This document shows, in pieces, positions 24,022 to 32,641 of a stretch of DNA of 37,310 bases; the first letter of the stretch is position 1; the number at the start of each line of letters is the position of its first letter. The stretch spans positions 1-37,310 of the forward strand of contig NZ_RQUZ01000017.1 in assembly GCF_003992065.1 (NCBI RefSeq). Direction: 5' to 3'. This DNA comes from Veillonella seminalis (GTDB lineage: Bacteria > Bacillota > Negativicutes > Veillonellales > Veillonellaceae). A program made the translations under genes and the position numbers. Under the pieces are notes generated by a model that was given only the letters and a program-made list of their open reading frames with translations, did no database searches and was not told the origin of the DNA.

Positions 24022-24648
24022 TTAACTGTTATAACAAATCAATGTATTCGGATGAACATCCGAACAATCATGACCACTGCCATGCAAACAAATATGATTG
24101 TCATATTTTTTAACACCTACAATTTGTACGGAGCCGTTTTCTTTAGGAATGCGCCAAGCCGAAGCATCCTGAGTATCAACAGCTGTCATTTGATTCATCT
24201 GCCGCGTACTGAAAGAATGCCACACACCATTAGTATGATCTTTAGCGCCTACCTGAAATACATACTCTTTCTCGGGTTCTAAATCACACAAATTAGCACT
24301 ATACACATAGCGGCGACTCTCTTTATCTTTAATAACCTGCACTTCAGCCGGCATTATTAAAGACGTACTCTCATCGGCCCCTTTCAACTTATACTTAACC
24401 ACGGAATTATTTTCAAACTCGGTAGTCTCCCATATAATAGTACGTTTTGTTCCCATATCGGGCCCCACCAATTGCTGTATATATAACGGCTTTGACCCTG
24501 ACATCGGCATATATGCATGATATGCCGCATCTATTCGTTGCCCCAGCGTATCGCCCTCTTGCTCCTCAATTATCCCAAAAAGGCACCACCCGAAAATCAC
24601 AAGGATTCCCGCCAACATGATGCCTACCGTTAACCCCGTACGCTTCAT
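24022..24648 (-). CDS. Phosphatase-like protein with only the N-terminal domain (paralogue of the neighbour)
   Basis: A 208-residue exported protein. Membrane segment about 7-27, then a domain aligning with residues about 45-150 of the next gene downstream (LYIQQLVGPDM against LYVRQLITPDM; RTIIWET against RIIMWET; EYVFQVG against EYQVG; WHSFST against WHTLHT). The match stops exactly where the metallophosphoesterase domain should begin. The last 55 or so residues are unrelated, carry three Cys and no catalytic motif. The ribosome site is weak (GAGTAG). It may be a decayed duplicate or a standalone binding domain. Confidence 0.7.
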   Translation of the reverse strand: MKRTGLTVGIMLAGILVIFGWCLFGIIEEQEGDTLGQRIDAAYHAYMPMSGSKPLYIQQLVGPDMGTKRTIIWETTEFENNSVVKYKLKGADESTSLIMPAEVQVIKDKESRRYVYSANLCDLEPEKEYVFQVGAKDHTNGVWHSFSTRQMNQMTAVDTQDASAWRIPKENGSVQIVGVKKYDNHICLHGSGHDCSDVHPNTLICYNS

Positions 24649-25076
24649 CGTATTACTACTCAGCTTTCTAGCAGTTTAACGTACCTAAAATTCACACACA
24701 AATACAAAAACAGCCCATGTGCGAAAATCAATTCGCCCGGACCTGACAATCAGAATATACCTATACCTGTATTAAAATGCTATAAAATACTCATACCTGT
24801 ACACAACCTCTCATGTACACCATACCAATCCCTATACCTAATAAATAAACATGCATGCTCAGAGTAAAGCAATGCATTAATGTTTAAAACGGTTCTCAAC
24901 TTCCGCTTCACGACTTCTTCAAATAACCATTTTATATTATATAACATAAATAATATATCGTGCAATATTTATAATCAAATTTTACAATCAAATAATGCCA
25001 TTTTACACAATCAAGAGTCATTACTGACAGCTCAACAATCTTGATTAATATATAGTGCAACACATTTCATAAATAG
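24649..25076. other. 428-bp AT-rich gap with no gene seen
   Basis: No supported gene or strong promoter. The phrase ATACCTGTA recurs near 24768 and 24792. A 61-codon frame on the minus strand has no ribosome site and no recognisable product. Confidence 0.5.
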
Positions 25077-25126
25077 AAAAAGCGAAGTTAATGAATGAAA
25101 AATTTATTCATTAACTTCGCTTTTTT
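25077..25126. terminator. Terminator of the gal-mgl operon (bidirectional form)
   Basis: A perfect 20-bp stem (25077-25096 with 25106-25125) with a 9-nt loop and A/T tails on both sides. It lies about 140 bp past the mglC stop. Nothing transcribed on plus ends here, so its job is for mglC. Confidence 0.85.
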
Positions 25127-25266
25127 AAACAACTTAATTAATTCATATTTTTAAAACTCGCAATCTCAAATCATGTATAAATCCGTGTATATATACTCAC
25201 ACTAAATACGTATACACGTACAAGGAATACATCTGATATGTTTGATACGATGGCAATAATCTTTGA

Positions 25267-26274
25267 CTATTTACGAGCCAAGTATTTACGTACGTCAACG
25301 GCTACGGCAACAACGATGATTAAACCTTTAATAATGAGCTGCCAGTATGGGCCCATGCCTACGAAAGTAAGACCATAGTTAATAACCGTAAAGATAAGTA
25401 CGCCGGCAATAATCCCCGGTACGGTACCGACCCCACCGGTAATGGATACGCCACCTACAACGGCTGCAGCGATGGCATCCAACTCGTACATATTACCATA
25501 GTTGTTGGTTGCACCACCGGTACGAGCGGCTTCCAAGATACCGCCTACGCCGTAAAGAGCACCGGCAATTACATAAATAGCAATCAAGGTAGCGGCTACA
25601 TTAATACCGGATACAACAGCTGCCTGCGCATTACCGCCAATGGCAAACATGTTTTTACCAAGAACTGTTTTGTTATATACAATCCACATAATAAAGGAGA
25701 TAACCGCAGCAATAATAACGATATACGGAATCGTCATGAAGCCTAAATCCATAGAACCGGAACCGAATACGGTAAACTCAGGACGTAAACCGCCAATCGG
25801 CTGCGAGTTATTTGGTTCCATGTCAAAATACAAGGAGCACACACCATAGGTCATAACCATGGTACCCAAGGTTGCGATAAACGGAACGATACGAAGGTAA
25901 GCTACGATTAAACCTGACACTAAACCAACACAGGCACCTACAGCAATGGCGATGATAATCGGCAAGAAGGTTGGTAAATTCGGAGCCTGCTCAAAGAACG
26001 GATGCGGATAATTCGCCAACTGCGATAAGGACGCCGAAACAACGGCCGTCAAACCAACAACACGACCGGCTGACAAGTCACAGCCTGCAGTTATCAGAAT
26101 CATAGCCGAACCAAGGGCAATGATAACACGCGGTGACGACTGGATTAAGATATCTCGAAAACTGGTCATCGATAAGAAATTAGGGCTATAAATTGAAATA
26201 GCAGCTACCAATACAACGAGTACGATGTAGATAGCATTTTGTGTCATAAACTTGCTAACGCGAGATCCACTCAT
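25267..26274 (-). CDS. mglC: Galactose/methyl-galactoside ABC transporter permease
   Basis: A 335-residue inner-membrane permease of the RbsC/MglC family with about eight to ten membrane helices. The family blocks AGCDLSAGRVVGLTAV, GGNAQAAVVSGI, LDAIAAAVVGGVSITGG and VGTVPGIIAG are present. It forms the channel for the MglA ATPase and MglB binding protein. It is 12 bp after mglA with AGGAGG before its ATG. Confidence 0.94.
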   Translation of the reverse strand: MSGSRVSKFMTQNAIYIVLVVLVAAISIYSPNFLSMTSFRDILIQSSPRVIIALGSAMILITAGCDLSAGRVVGLTAVVSASLSQLANYPHPFFEQAPNLPTFLPIIIAIAVGACVGLVSGLIVAYLRIVPFIATLGTMVMTYGVCSLYFDMEPNNSQPIGGLRPEFTVFGSGSMDLGFMTIPYIVIIAAVISFIMWIVYNKTVLGKNMFAIGGNAQAAVVSGINVAATLIAIYVIAGALYGVGGILEAARTGGATNNYGNMYELDAIAAAVVGGVSITGGVGTVPGIIAGVLIFTVINYGLTFVGMGPYWQLIIKGLIIVVAVAVDVRKYLARK

Positions 26275-26287
26275 AAGTCATATCCTC

Positions 26288-27799
26288 CTATACTAAACCT
26301 GCCGTAGCAAGTTCCATGATTTTCTCTTCCGTTGCGTCTTTCGCATCCAGAATGCCTTCCATTATACCGTTACTCATAACCATGATGCGATCGCTCATCC
26401 CCAATAATTCAGACATTTCCGACGAAATCATAATTACACTCTTACCTTGTGAAGCTAAACGATTGATAATCGAGTAAATTTCATATTTGGCACCTACGTC
26501 GATACCGCGAGTCGGTTCATCTAATAAAAGAATTTCCGGATTCGTATTTAACCAGCGAGAAATCAATACTTTTTGTTGGTTCCCGCCCGATAACGATTGA
26601 ATTCGAGTCTGCGTGTCCGGCGTCTTAATGCGCAAGGAGCTTACACCTTCATCCGTGTCGATTTCACGCAATCTGTCATTTAAGAGCCCCACTTTATTGC
26701 GATATTTCGGCATACAAGCCATCGTATTATTATCGACAATATTGAGCATCGGGAAAATACCGGTAGCACGCCGCTCTTCGGTAAGTAAGGCGATATGATG
26801 TTTCTTGGCATCACGCGGGCTGCGGATTTTGACTTCTTTGCCATGAATAAAAATCTTACCGTCCGCCAAATGACGAAGCCCAAACAAAGCTTCAACAACT
26901 TCGGTACGCTGTGCCCCTACGAGACCGCCGATACCGAGAACCTCACCTTTACGAAGGGAGAAGTTAACACCTTTGAAAGAATGTTCACGAATGGATGTCA
27001 TATTTTCTACGCGCAATACTTCTTCGCCCGGTTCATTAGTTTTTTCAGGGAAAAGTTGCGTCATTTCACGACCAACCATGCGTTTAATAATCAAGTCCGT
27101 GGTCAATTCGTCAGATGTCCAAGTGCCTATATAATTACCATCACGCATAATCGTTACTTCGTCGGATATGCGGAGGATTTCTTCCATTTTATGAGAGATG
27201 TAAATAATGGCAACCCCTTTTGCTTTGAGCCCGTTGATAATTCTAAATAAGTGCTCTACTTCATCACTGGTCAAAGAAGAAGTCGGTTCGTCCATTACGA
27301 TAATGCGGGACTTATGAGACACCGCTTTGGCAATTTCAATGCTTTGAAGTTTAGATACCGATAAATTTCCGGCCAATTCTTCCGGATCAATATCAACATC
27401 TATTTCTTTGAAAAGGTCGACAGTATCGGCCTTCATTTTTTTATGGTCAATGAGTTTTAACGGACCATATTTTTTAAGCGGAAAACGGCCCAGCCATAAG
27501 TTTTCCATAACGGTCTGTTGTAATATAGGATAGAGTTCTTGGTGAATCATGGAGATACCAAGATCTAATGCGGTACGGGAATCGGCAATTTCCACCTTTT
27601 CACCGTCTAAAATAATTTCTCCTTCGTCTTGTTTATAGATGCCAAATAAACATTTCATCAAGGTCGATTTCCCAGCCCCATTTTCGCCCATAAGCGCGTG
27701 TACCGAACCGGGACGGAGCCGCAGAGATACATCATTCAATGCTTTTACGCCGGGAAATGACTTTGTTATGTGTTGCATCTCTAAAATATATTCACTCAT
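26288..27799 (-). CDS. mglA: Galactose/methyl-galactoside ABC transporter ATPase
   Basis: A 503-residue double ABC ATPase. Domain 1 has Walker A GENGAGKST (about 38-46) and Walker B IVMDEPTSSL. Domain 2 has signature LSGGNQQKV and Walker B LLLDEPTRGIDVGAK, with the degenerate second Walker A (GLVGAQRTE) typical of MglA/RbsA. It powers MglC. It sits 67 bp after mglB, a gap filled by a hairpin, and has AGGAGG before its ATG. Confidence 0.95.
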   Translation of the reverse strand: MSEYILEMQHITKSFPGVKALNDVSLRLRPGSVHALMGENGAGKSTLMKCLFGIYKQDEGEIILDGEKVEIADSRTALDLGISMIHQELYPILQQTVMENLWLGRFPLKKYGPLKLIDHKKMKADTVDLFKEIDVDIDPEELAGNLSVSKLQSIEIAKAVSHKSRIIVMDEPTSSLTSDEVEHLFRIINGLKAKGVAIIYISHKMEEILRISDEVTIMRDGNYIGTWTSDELTTDLIIKRMVGREMTQLFPEKTNEPGEEVLRVENMTSIREHSFKGVNFSLRKGEVLGIGGLVGAQRTEVVEALFGLRHLADGKIFIHGKEVKIRSPRDAKKHHIALLTEERRATGIFPMLNIVDNNTMACMPKYRNKVGLLNDRLREIDTDEGVSSLRIKTPDTQTRIQSLSGGNQQKVLISRWLNTNPEILLLDEPTRGIDVGAKYEIYSIINRLASQGKSVIMISSEMSELLGMSDRIMVMSNGIMEGILDAKDATEEKIMELATAGLV

Positions 27800-27818
27800 G
27801 CTTGCCCTCCTACCGGTT

Positions 27819-27860
27819 CAGTAAGTGAGGGAGGCCTGCAACCAGCCTCCCTACCTACTG
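27819..27860 (-). other. Intercistronic hairpin between mglB and mglA
   Basis: A stem of 16 pairs with one bulged base (arms 27819-27835 and 27845-27860, core AGGGAGGC with GCCTCCCT) begins 6 nt after the mglB stop. There is no T-run on the minus strand, so it is not a standard terminator. Such hairpins between binding-protein and transporter genes protect the upstream message and lower downstream expression. Confidence 0.65.
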
Positions 27861-27866
27861 CAATGA

Positions 27867-28904
27867 CTACTTATCACCTAAGATTTGATCTGCATTTTCT
27901 TTCGTTACGATTTCGTAAGGAACCCAAATATATTGTTTGTCAACAATGTCAAAGCCTACATTATCTTTATTAGGAGTTTCACCTTTAGCCAATACGAGCA
28001 TTAAGTTGAATACAGCATCCCCTTGTTTCTTCGCATTGTTAAGAACAGTACCTAATAATGTGCCGTCTTTAAGAGCCTGTACTGCAGGAGCCGTAGCATC
28101 CACGCCTACAACCGGCATGTATTTACCGTCTTTGAAGTAACCGGCAGCTTTCAATGCTTCGATAGCACCTAAAGCCATATCGTCGTTATTGGCGATAACA
28201 GCGTCAATCTTGTCGCCATAGCTGGACAAGAAGGCAGCCATTTTTTCCTGACCTTTTACACGGTCCCACATAGCAGTGTCTTGGGCCACTTCTTCAACCT
28301 GAATGCCTTCTTTTTTGAGGGATTCGATTACATATTTAGAGCGAAGTTCTGCATCTTGATGGCCCGGTTCGCCTTTGATAAGTACATAGTGCAATACATT
28401 ATCTTTGCTCTTATAAGCTTCCGGATGTTTCTTAAAATAATCAGCTAAGATTTTGCCCTGCATTTCGCCGCTTTGTTCAGCTTTAGCACCTACATAGTAC
28501 ACTTTATCCCATTTAGCCATGTCTTCTTTTAAAGGTTCACGATTAAGGAATACTACCGGTACATTGGCTGTTTTAGCTTTATCGATAATCCTGCCGGCTG
28601 CCGGACGGTCAACAATGTTAACCCCAATAGCTTTGTATTTCTTGTTAAGGAATAAGTCAACTTTTTCATTCTGTGTAGGCTGCGAGTTCTGGCTGTCTAC
28701 GATATCTACTTTAGCTTTGCCTTTAGCATCAGCATCGATACGAGCACGTACACCGCTCATAAAGGTATCATCAAACTTGTAAATAGCCACACCTACTTGT
28801 GGTAAATCACCACCGCCGGATGTAGAATCGCTGCCACAACCTGCCATTACTAAGGTACCTACTGCGAAGGTAGCCAACATTGCTGCTTTCCATGCCTTTT
28901 TCAC
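27867..28904 (-). CDS. mglB: Galactose/glucose-binding lipoprotein of the Mgl transporter
   Basis: A 345-residue periplasmic-binding-type protein with signal peptide and lipobox LVMAGC (Cys23), so it is membrane-tethered. The sugar-binding blocks match enterobacterial MglB: KGEPGHQDAELR (ligand Asp and Arg), NNDDMALGAIEAL and VGVDATAPAVQAL followed by GTVLNNAKKQ. It delivers galactose or glucose to MglAC. The start is GTG with AAGGAGG 8 nt upstream. It follows the ROK regulator gene by 75 bp. Confidence 0.93.
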   Translation of the reverse strand: MKKAWKAAMLATFAVGTLVMAGCGSDSTSGGGDLPQVGVAIYKFDDTFMSGVRARIDADAKGKAKVDIVDSQNSQPTQNEKVDLFLNKKYKAIGVNIVDRPAAGRIIDKAKTANVPVVFLNREPLKEDMAKWDKVYYVGAKAEQSGEMQGKILADYFKKHPEAYKSKDNVLHYVLIKGEPGHQDAELRSKYVIESLKKEGIQVEEVAQDTAMWDRVKGQEKMAAFLSSYGDKIDAVIANNDDMALGAIEALKAAGYFKDGKYMPVVGVDATAPAVQALKDGTLLGTVLNNAKKQGDAVFNLMLVLAKGETPNKDNVGFDIVDKQYIWVPYEIVTKENADQILGDK

Positions 28905-28979
28905 GAGAAATTCCTCCTTTAAGACGAAAATGTAGACTCTATAAATCGCTTTCCATTAGCGTATCTACCAACCATTCGT

Positions 28980-30161
28980 TTAACGTCCGTTAAGCCATAC
29001 CTCACTGGCTCTTCGACTGCTGACAATATCCACCATGCCCAGCAAGGTATAATAGCTACCGTTGCCGGAATACACCAAATCGACGGATTGTGCCCGATGT
29101 AAATTCTTCTCCAATACGGTGCGTAAAATCGGATCCATGGTCCCCACCGCATTGCCCATAGCGCTGTTTACGACGATACGCTGCGGGTTAATCATGTTAT
29201 ATAAGTTAGCCAAGGTAATGCCTAAATACTTGCCTACCCGATTTAAGGCTTCCAAACAAATTTCATCGCCTTCCACGGCGGCCTCATAAATAGGCTCTAC
29301 CCGGAATGCATCGGATAAAATAGCTATATTGTCGGTCACTTTGGACAAGCGACCTTTTTTAATTTCCGTCAACACATATTCTCGAATGGCTGTTTCCGAC
29401 GCCACTTCTTCCAAGCGTGTGAAGGAATCCTCTTTCGTTTCATCGATATCGATTACGGAATAGCCGATTTCGCCGGCATAATCATTGTAACCGCGATAGA
29501 GCTCACCGTGATAAATAAGCGAAGCTCCGAGACCGTAGCTGAATTTCAATACCAATAGATTTTCAATGCCCTTGCCGCTGCCGTAGTAATATTCACCGGT
29601 GGCTAAGCAACGCACGTCATTTTCTACATAAGCAGGTAATTGGAATCGCTTTTCCAAGATGTACTTGAACGGGATATTGGACCATTTGCCGTTTGGTGAA
29701 AAAATGGAAATTCCTTTTTGCGAATCAACGGGCCCGCGCAGGATGAGACCGATGGCGGCAATCGTCCAGCGCATATCCTCAATGATATCTTCGATACAAT
29801 GATAAATCGTATTTAATATTTCTTCTGATGAAAGGCCGATAATCGACTGTTGCATCTGATATAAAATAATGCCGCCCGATTGCACAACATAACAAAATAC
29901 ATTATGTGTACGCACGTGAACCATAAGCATCATTTCTTTTTGCTCATTAAATTTCAACAGCATTGACGGCCGCCCCAATGCACTACGCTCCTGGCGATCT
30001 TCATAAATAAGACCTTTCTCAGCCAACGTATTGCAAATGTTAGTTACCGTCGGCGGTGTAATGCCCGTATTACGAGCAATAATCGCTTTTGAAACAGAGC
30101 CGTTACGACGTATATAATTTAAAATTATTTCATCATTATTGAGTGCCTGTTTAGTTTGCAT
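28980..30161 (-). CDS. ROK-family transcription regulator
   Basis: A 393-residue regulator: an N-terminal winged helix (about 1-65; SKAIIARNTGITPPTVTNI) fused to a ROK domain (LPAYVENDVRCLATGEYYYG, GLGASLIYHGELYRG, NMINPQRIVVNSA). The usual ROK zinc motif (CxCGxxGC) is missing, and GEIGY replaces the usual GEIGH, so zinc binding is not expected. It sits between galK and mglB, so it probably senses galactose or a derivative and controls this cluster. AAGGGG precedes the ATG and overlaps a small CCTTC/GAAGG hairpin in the 20-bp gap after galK. Confidence 0.86.
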   Translation of the reverse strand: MQTKQALNNDEIILNYIRRNGSVSKAIIARNTGITPPTVTNICNTLAEKGLIYEDRQERSALGRPSMLLKFNEQKEMMLMVHVRTHNVFCYVVQSGGIILYQMQQSIIGLSSEEILNTIYHCIEDIIEDMRWTIAAIGLILRGPVDSQKGISIFSPNGKWSNIPFKYILEKRFQLPAYVENDVRCLATGEYYYGSGKGIENLLVLKFSYGLGASLIYHGELYRGYNDYAGEIGYSVIDIDETKEDSFTRLEEVASETAIREYVLTEIKKGRLSKVTDNIAILSDAFRVEPIYEAAVEGDEICLEALNRVGKYLGITLANLYNMINPQRIVVNSAMGNAVGTMDPILRTVLEKNLHRAQSVDLVYSGNGSYYTLLGMVDIVSSRRASEVWLNGR

Positions 30162-30181
30162 CTTGTCCCCTTCCCGAAGGC

Positions 30182-31336
30182 CTATAAATCGTATACACCA
30201 TCGCCTATTTCTGCATCATACAAGGTCGGTACAGTGCCAATTGCCTCTTCATAAAGTTTAGGAACCGCTTCTTTAAAAGCCGTTACCTTATCGCTTGCCA
30301 CCAAAGCAATCGCACAACCGCCGAAACCTGCTCCCGTCATGCGAGATGCCAAACACCCCGGTTGCTTGCGGGCAATTTCTACTATGGTATCCAGTTCCAA
30401 GCCGCTTACTTCGTAGTGATTACGTAAAGATTCATGAGAAGCCGTAATAATTTCAGCGATTTTTGCCGTATCGCCGGCATTCAAAGCATCCATAAAGGCC
30501 AAAACGCGTAAGTTTTCAGTAATGGCGTGACGTGCCCGACGACGTAACACCTCATCTTCGATAAGATCTAAATCTTCTATTGTGCCGAGCGATAAACCCG
30601 AAAGCGGATGATGTTTTCGAATTTCCGCCAAGGCCGCATCACATTCCCCTTTGCGCTCATTGAATTTAGAATCTACCAAGCCGCGCTTTTTATTGGTATT
30701 CATAATGATGAGATGATAATCACCCCAGTTAAGCGGTACATTTTTAAACTCCATCGCCGTGCAGTCGAGGAGAACACCATGACCTTCTTTGCCATGACTG
30801 ATAGCAAATTGGTCCATAATACCCACTTTTACACCTACAAAATTATATTCAACCTGTTGAGCCATTTCTGCCAGTTTAGTACGATCAATCGGCGTCATGC
30901 CTAAGTGTGACCACAACATGTAACCTGTTAAATCAAGGATACACGCCGATGATGACAACCCGGCACCGGCCGGCAAATTACCGCTGTAGAATAAGTCCAT
31001 GCCCGACAGAGTATGACCTTCCTTTTTCAAATAATCAATAATGCCGAGCGGGTAGTTAGCCCAATCATGTTTTGCATCATAGACAAAATCATCATTAATA
31101 TCCACTACGACCGTAGCTTCCATATTTTCAGAATAAAGACGAACTTTAGAATCGTCCCGCAAGCGCATAGCGCCCCAGATCCCGCAAGTCAGAGCTGCCG
31201 GGAACACATGACCGCCGTTATAATCCTGGTGTTCACCGATAATATTTACCCGCCCCGGGGCGAAATAGCAATCAATGGGTTCTCCGGTATCGCCGAATTG
31301 CTCAATAAATTTAGCTATCAGTTCCTCTTTATTCAT
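30182..31336 (-). CDS. galK: Galactokinase
   Basis: A 384-residue GHMP kinase that phosphorylates galactose at C1, the first Leloir step. Motifs: galactokinase signature GRVNIIGEHQDYNGG, the ATP loop LPAGAGLSSSA, and C-terminal TGAGFGGCAI. A GTG one codon upstream (31339) is possible, but the ATG at 31336 has better spacing to AGGGA. It overlaps the end of galT by 8 bp, so the two are coupled. Confidence 0.96.
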   Translation of the reverse strand: MNKEELIAKFIEQFGDTGEPIDCYFAPGRVNIIGEHQDYNGGHVFPAALTCGIWGAMRLRDDSKVRLYSENMEATVVVDINDDFVYDAKHDWANYPLGIIDYLKKEGHTLSGMDLFYSGNLPAGAGLSSSACILDLTGYMLWSHLGMTPIDRTKLAEMAQQVEYNFVGVKVGIMDQFAISHGKEGHGVLLDCTAMEFKNVPLNWGDYHLIIMNTNKKRGLVDSKFNERKGECDAALAEIRKHHPLSGLSLGTIEDLDLIEDEVLRRRARHAITENLRVLAFMDALNAGDTAKIAEIITASHESLRNHYEVSGLELDTIVEIARKQPGCLASRMTGAGFGGCAIALVASDKVTAFKEAVPKLYEEAIGTVPTLYDAEIGDGVYDL

Positions 31337-32324
31337 CACTTTCTTCCCTTTCTATAATGTCAGTCACCAGCTTGCGCAAAACCGGTGCCGTTTCTTCAAC
31401 TGCACTCGTATTGGCTGCTGCCCACGCCCCCATTTCGGAAGAAGCATAGTATTTAATCTTATTGGCTTCTCTGAATGGCGGATAAAATTCAATGTGGAAA
31501 TGGTAATAATCATTAGCATCATCATATTCCGGCGAGTTAACCGGCCGTTGATGGTAAACCATCATGTACGGGAATGGTGCATTAAACAATTGATCAAATG
31601 CTTTAGTAATTACTTTTAATATGCGAGCTAAATCTTCTTTTTCTTTAGCCGTGCAATCGGATAACATACTTAAATGACGTTTCGAAACAACGAATACGCC
31701 GTACGGATAATCCGTAAAGAACGGAATATAGGCCACGAAGCTATCATTTTCGGCAACAATGCGCGAATCTGATTTCCGTTCCGCTTCGTTCATTTGGCAA
31801 AGTAAGCAACGCTGCGTCTTTTCATAATGATCTTTACAGTTCTTAAGTTCCGTTTCAATCTTCTGCGGCACGAACGGATATCCGTAAATCTGTCCGTGAG
31901 GATGCGGCATTGTTACACCTACGGCTTCGCCTTTGTTTTCAAACGGATACACATACTTGATTTTCTTATCCGCTGCCAAAGCTGTGCAACGATCCGAAAT
32001 CAGTTCCAACAGGTCAATAATATGGCCTACGGACAATTCATAGAATTTAACCGAATGACGCGGTGAGTACAAAATAACCTCACACTTACCATGATTTTCG
32101 GCGCTCTTGTAAAAACCTGTTTCATCCACAAATGGTGCTTCCGGATGCTGGGTTAGAGTCGGAAAATCATTATCATAGGCATACACGGTAAATTCGGATG
32201 GTACCTTTTTCCCTTCTCCGGGGCAAAACGGGCACCAATCTTTTGGCATAGTGGGACGTAATTTACGGTTTGACGCTACCATCGTCCATGTACCGAGCAA
32301 TGGATTCCATCTTAGTTCTGACAT
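31329..32324 (-). CDS. galT: Galactose-1-phosphate uridylyltransferase
   Basis: A 331-residue HIT-superfamily enzyme that exchanges galactose-1-phosphate with UDP-glucose. The active-site HPHGQ is at 141-145 with His143 as the uridylylated nucleophile, and Cys31 and Cys34 (CPFC) are the usual metal ligands. The YYHFHIEFYPP block near the C-terminus is typical. It is the first gene of the gal-mgl cluster, with AGGAG 8 nt before the ATG. galE and galM are not in the window. Confidence 0.95.
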   Translation of the reverse strand: MSELRWNPLLGTWTMVASNRKLRPTMPKDWCPFCPGEGKKVPSEFTVYAYDNDFPTLTQHPEAPFVDETGFYKSAENHGKCEVILYSPRHSVKFYELSVGHIIDLLELISDRCTALAADKKIKYVYPFENKGEAVGVTMPHPHGQIYGYPFVPQKIETELKNCKDHYEKTQRCLLCQMNEAERKSDSRIVAENDSFVAYIPFFTDYPYGVFVVSKRHLSMLSDCTAKEKEDLARILKVITKAFDQLFNAPFPYMMVYHQRPVNSPEYDDANDYYHFHIEFYPPFREANKIKYYASSEMGAWAAANTSAVEETAPVLRKLVTDIIEREESDE

Positions 32325-32361
32325 AATCTCCGCTCCTCACATTTAATAAACTACTTAAGAA

Positions 32362-32380
32362 AATATATTACAAATATATT
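32362..32380 (-). promoter_or_regulatory. Palindrome upstream of galT, candidate operator
   Basis: AATATATT, ACA, AATATATT: a 19-bp inverted repeat 38 bp before the galT start. ROK regulators bind A/T-rich palindromes, so this may be the site of the cluster's own ROK protein. A TTGAAA at about 32414-32419 could be a -35, but no good -10 fits it. Confidence 0.4.
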
Positions 32381-32456
32381 CTCTCTCATGTTTGCCATTT
32401 TTTCAAGGGAATTTTCACAAAAACTCATACCTATTTGACATACATTTTACATAATA

Positions 32457-32504
32457 TTAAAAGAGGTCATAAAGTCGCATTCTAACTGCAACCTTACAAC
32501 CTCT
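32457..32504 (-). terminator. Terminator of the unrecognised gene at 32642
   Basis: On the minus strand AGAGGT (complement of 32499-32504) pairs with ACCTCT (complement of 32462-32467). With G-U pairs the stem extends to about 18 pairs, then TTTTAAT follows. It is much weaker on the plus strand. It lies about 140 bp past the stop. Confidence 0.6.
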
Positions 32505-32600
32505 GTAAATCATTTATTATAAATTTTTATTCAAAATTAGCCACATTTAGTTAATTTCTTAATTAAGTATTACCTTAAAACATATATGAAACAATTAAGC

Positions 32601-32633
32601 AAAATACTCATTTAAACTAAGTAAAATACTCAT
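32601..32633. repeat. Short direct repeat
   Basis: AAAATACTCAT occurs at 32601-32611 and 32623-32633, 22 nt apart with partly matching flanks, immediately after the stop of the neighbouring gene. Confidence 0.5.
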
Positions 32634-32641
32634 GAAATTAA

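Noticed and set aside
24780-24965. A 61-codon minus-strand frame in the gap before mglC
   Set aside because: No ribosome site, no recognisable product, AT-rich chance frame.
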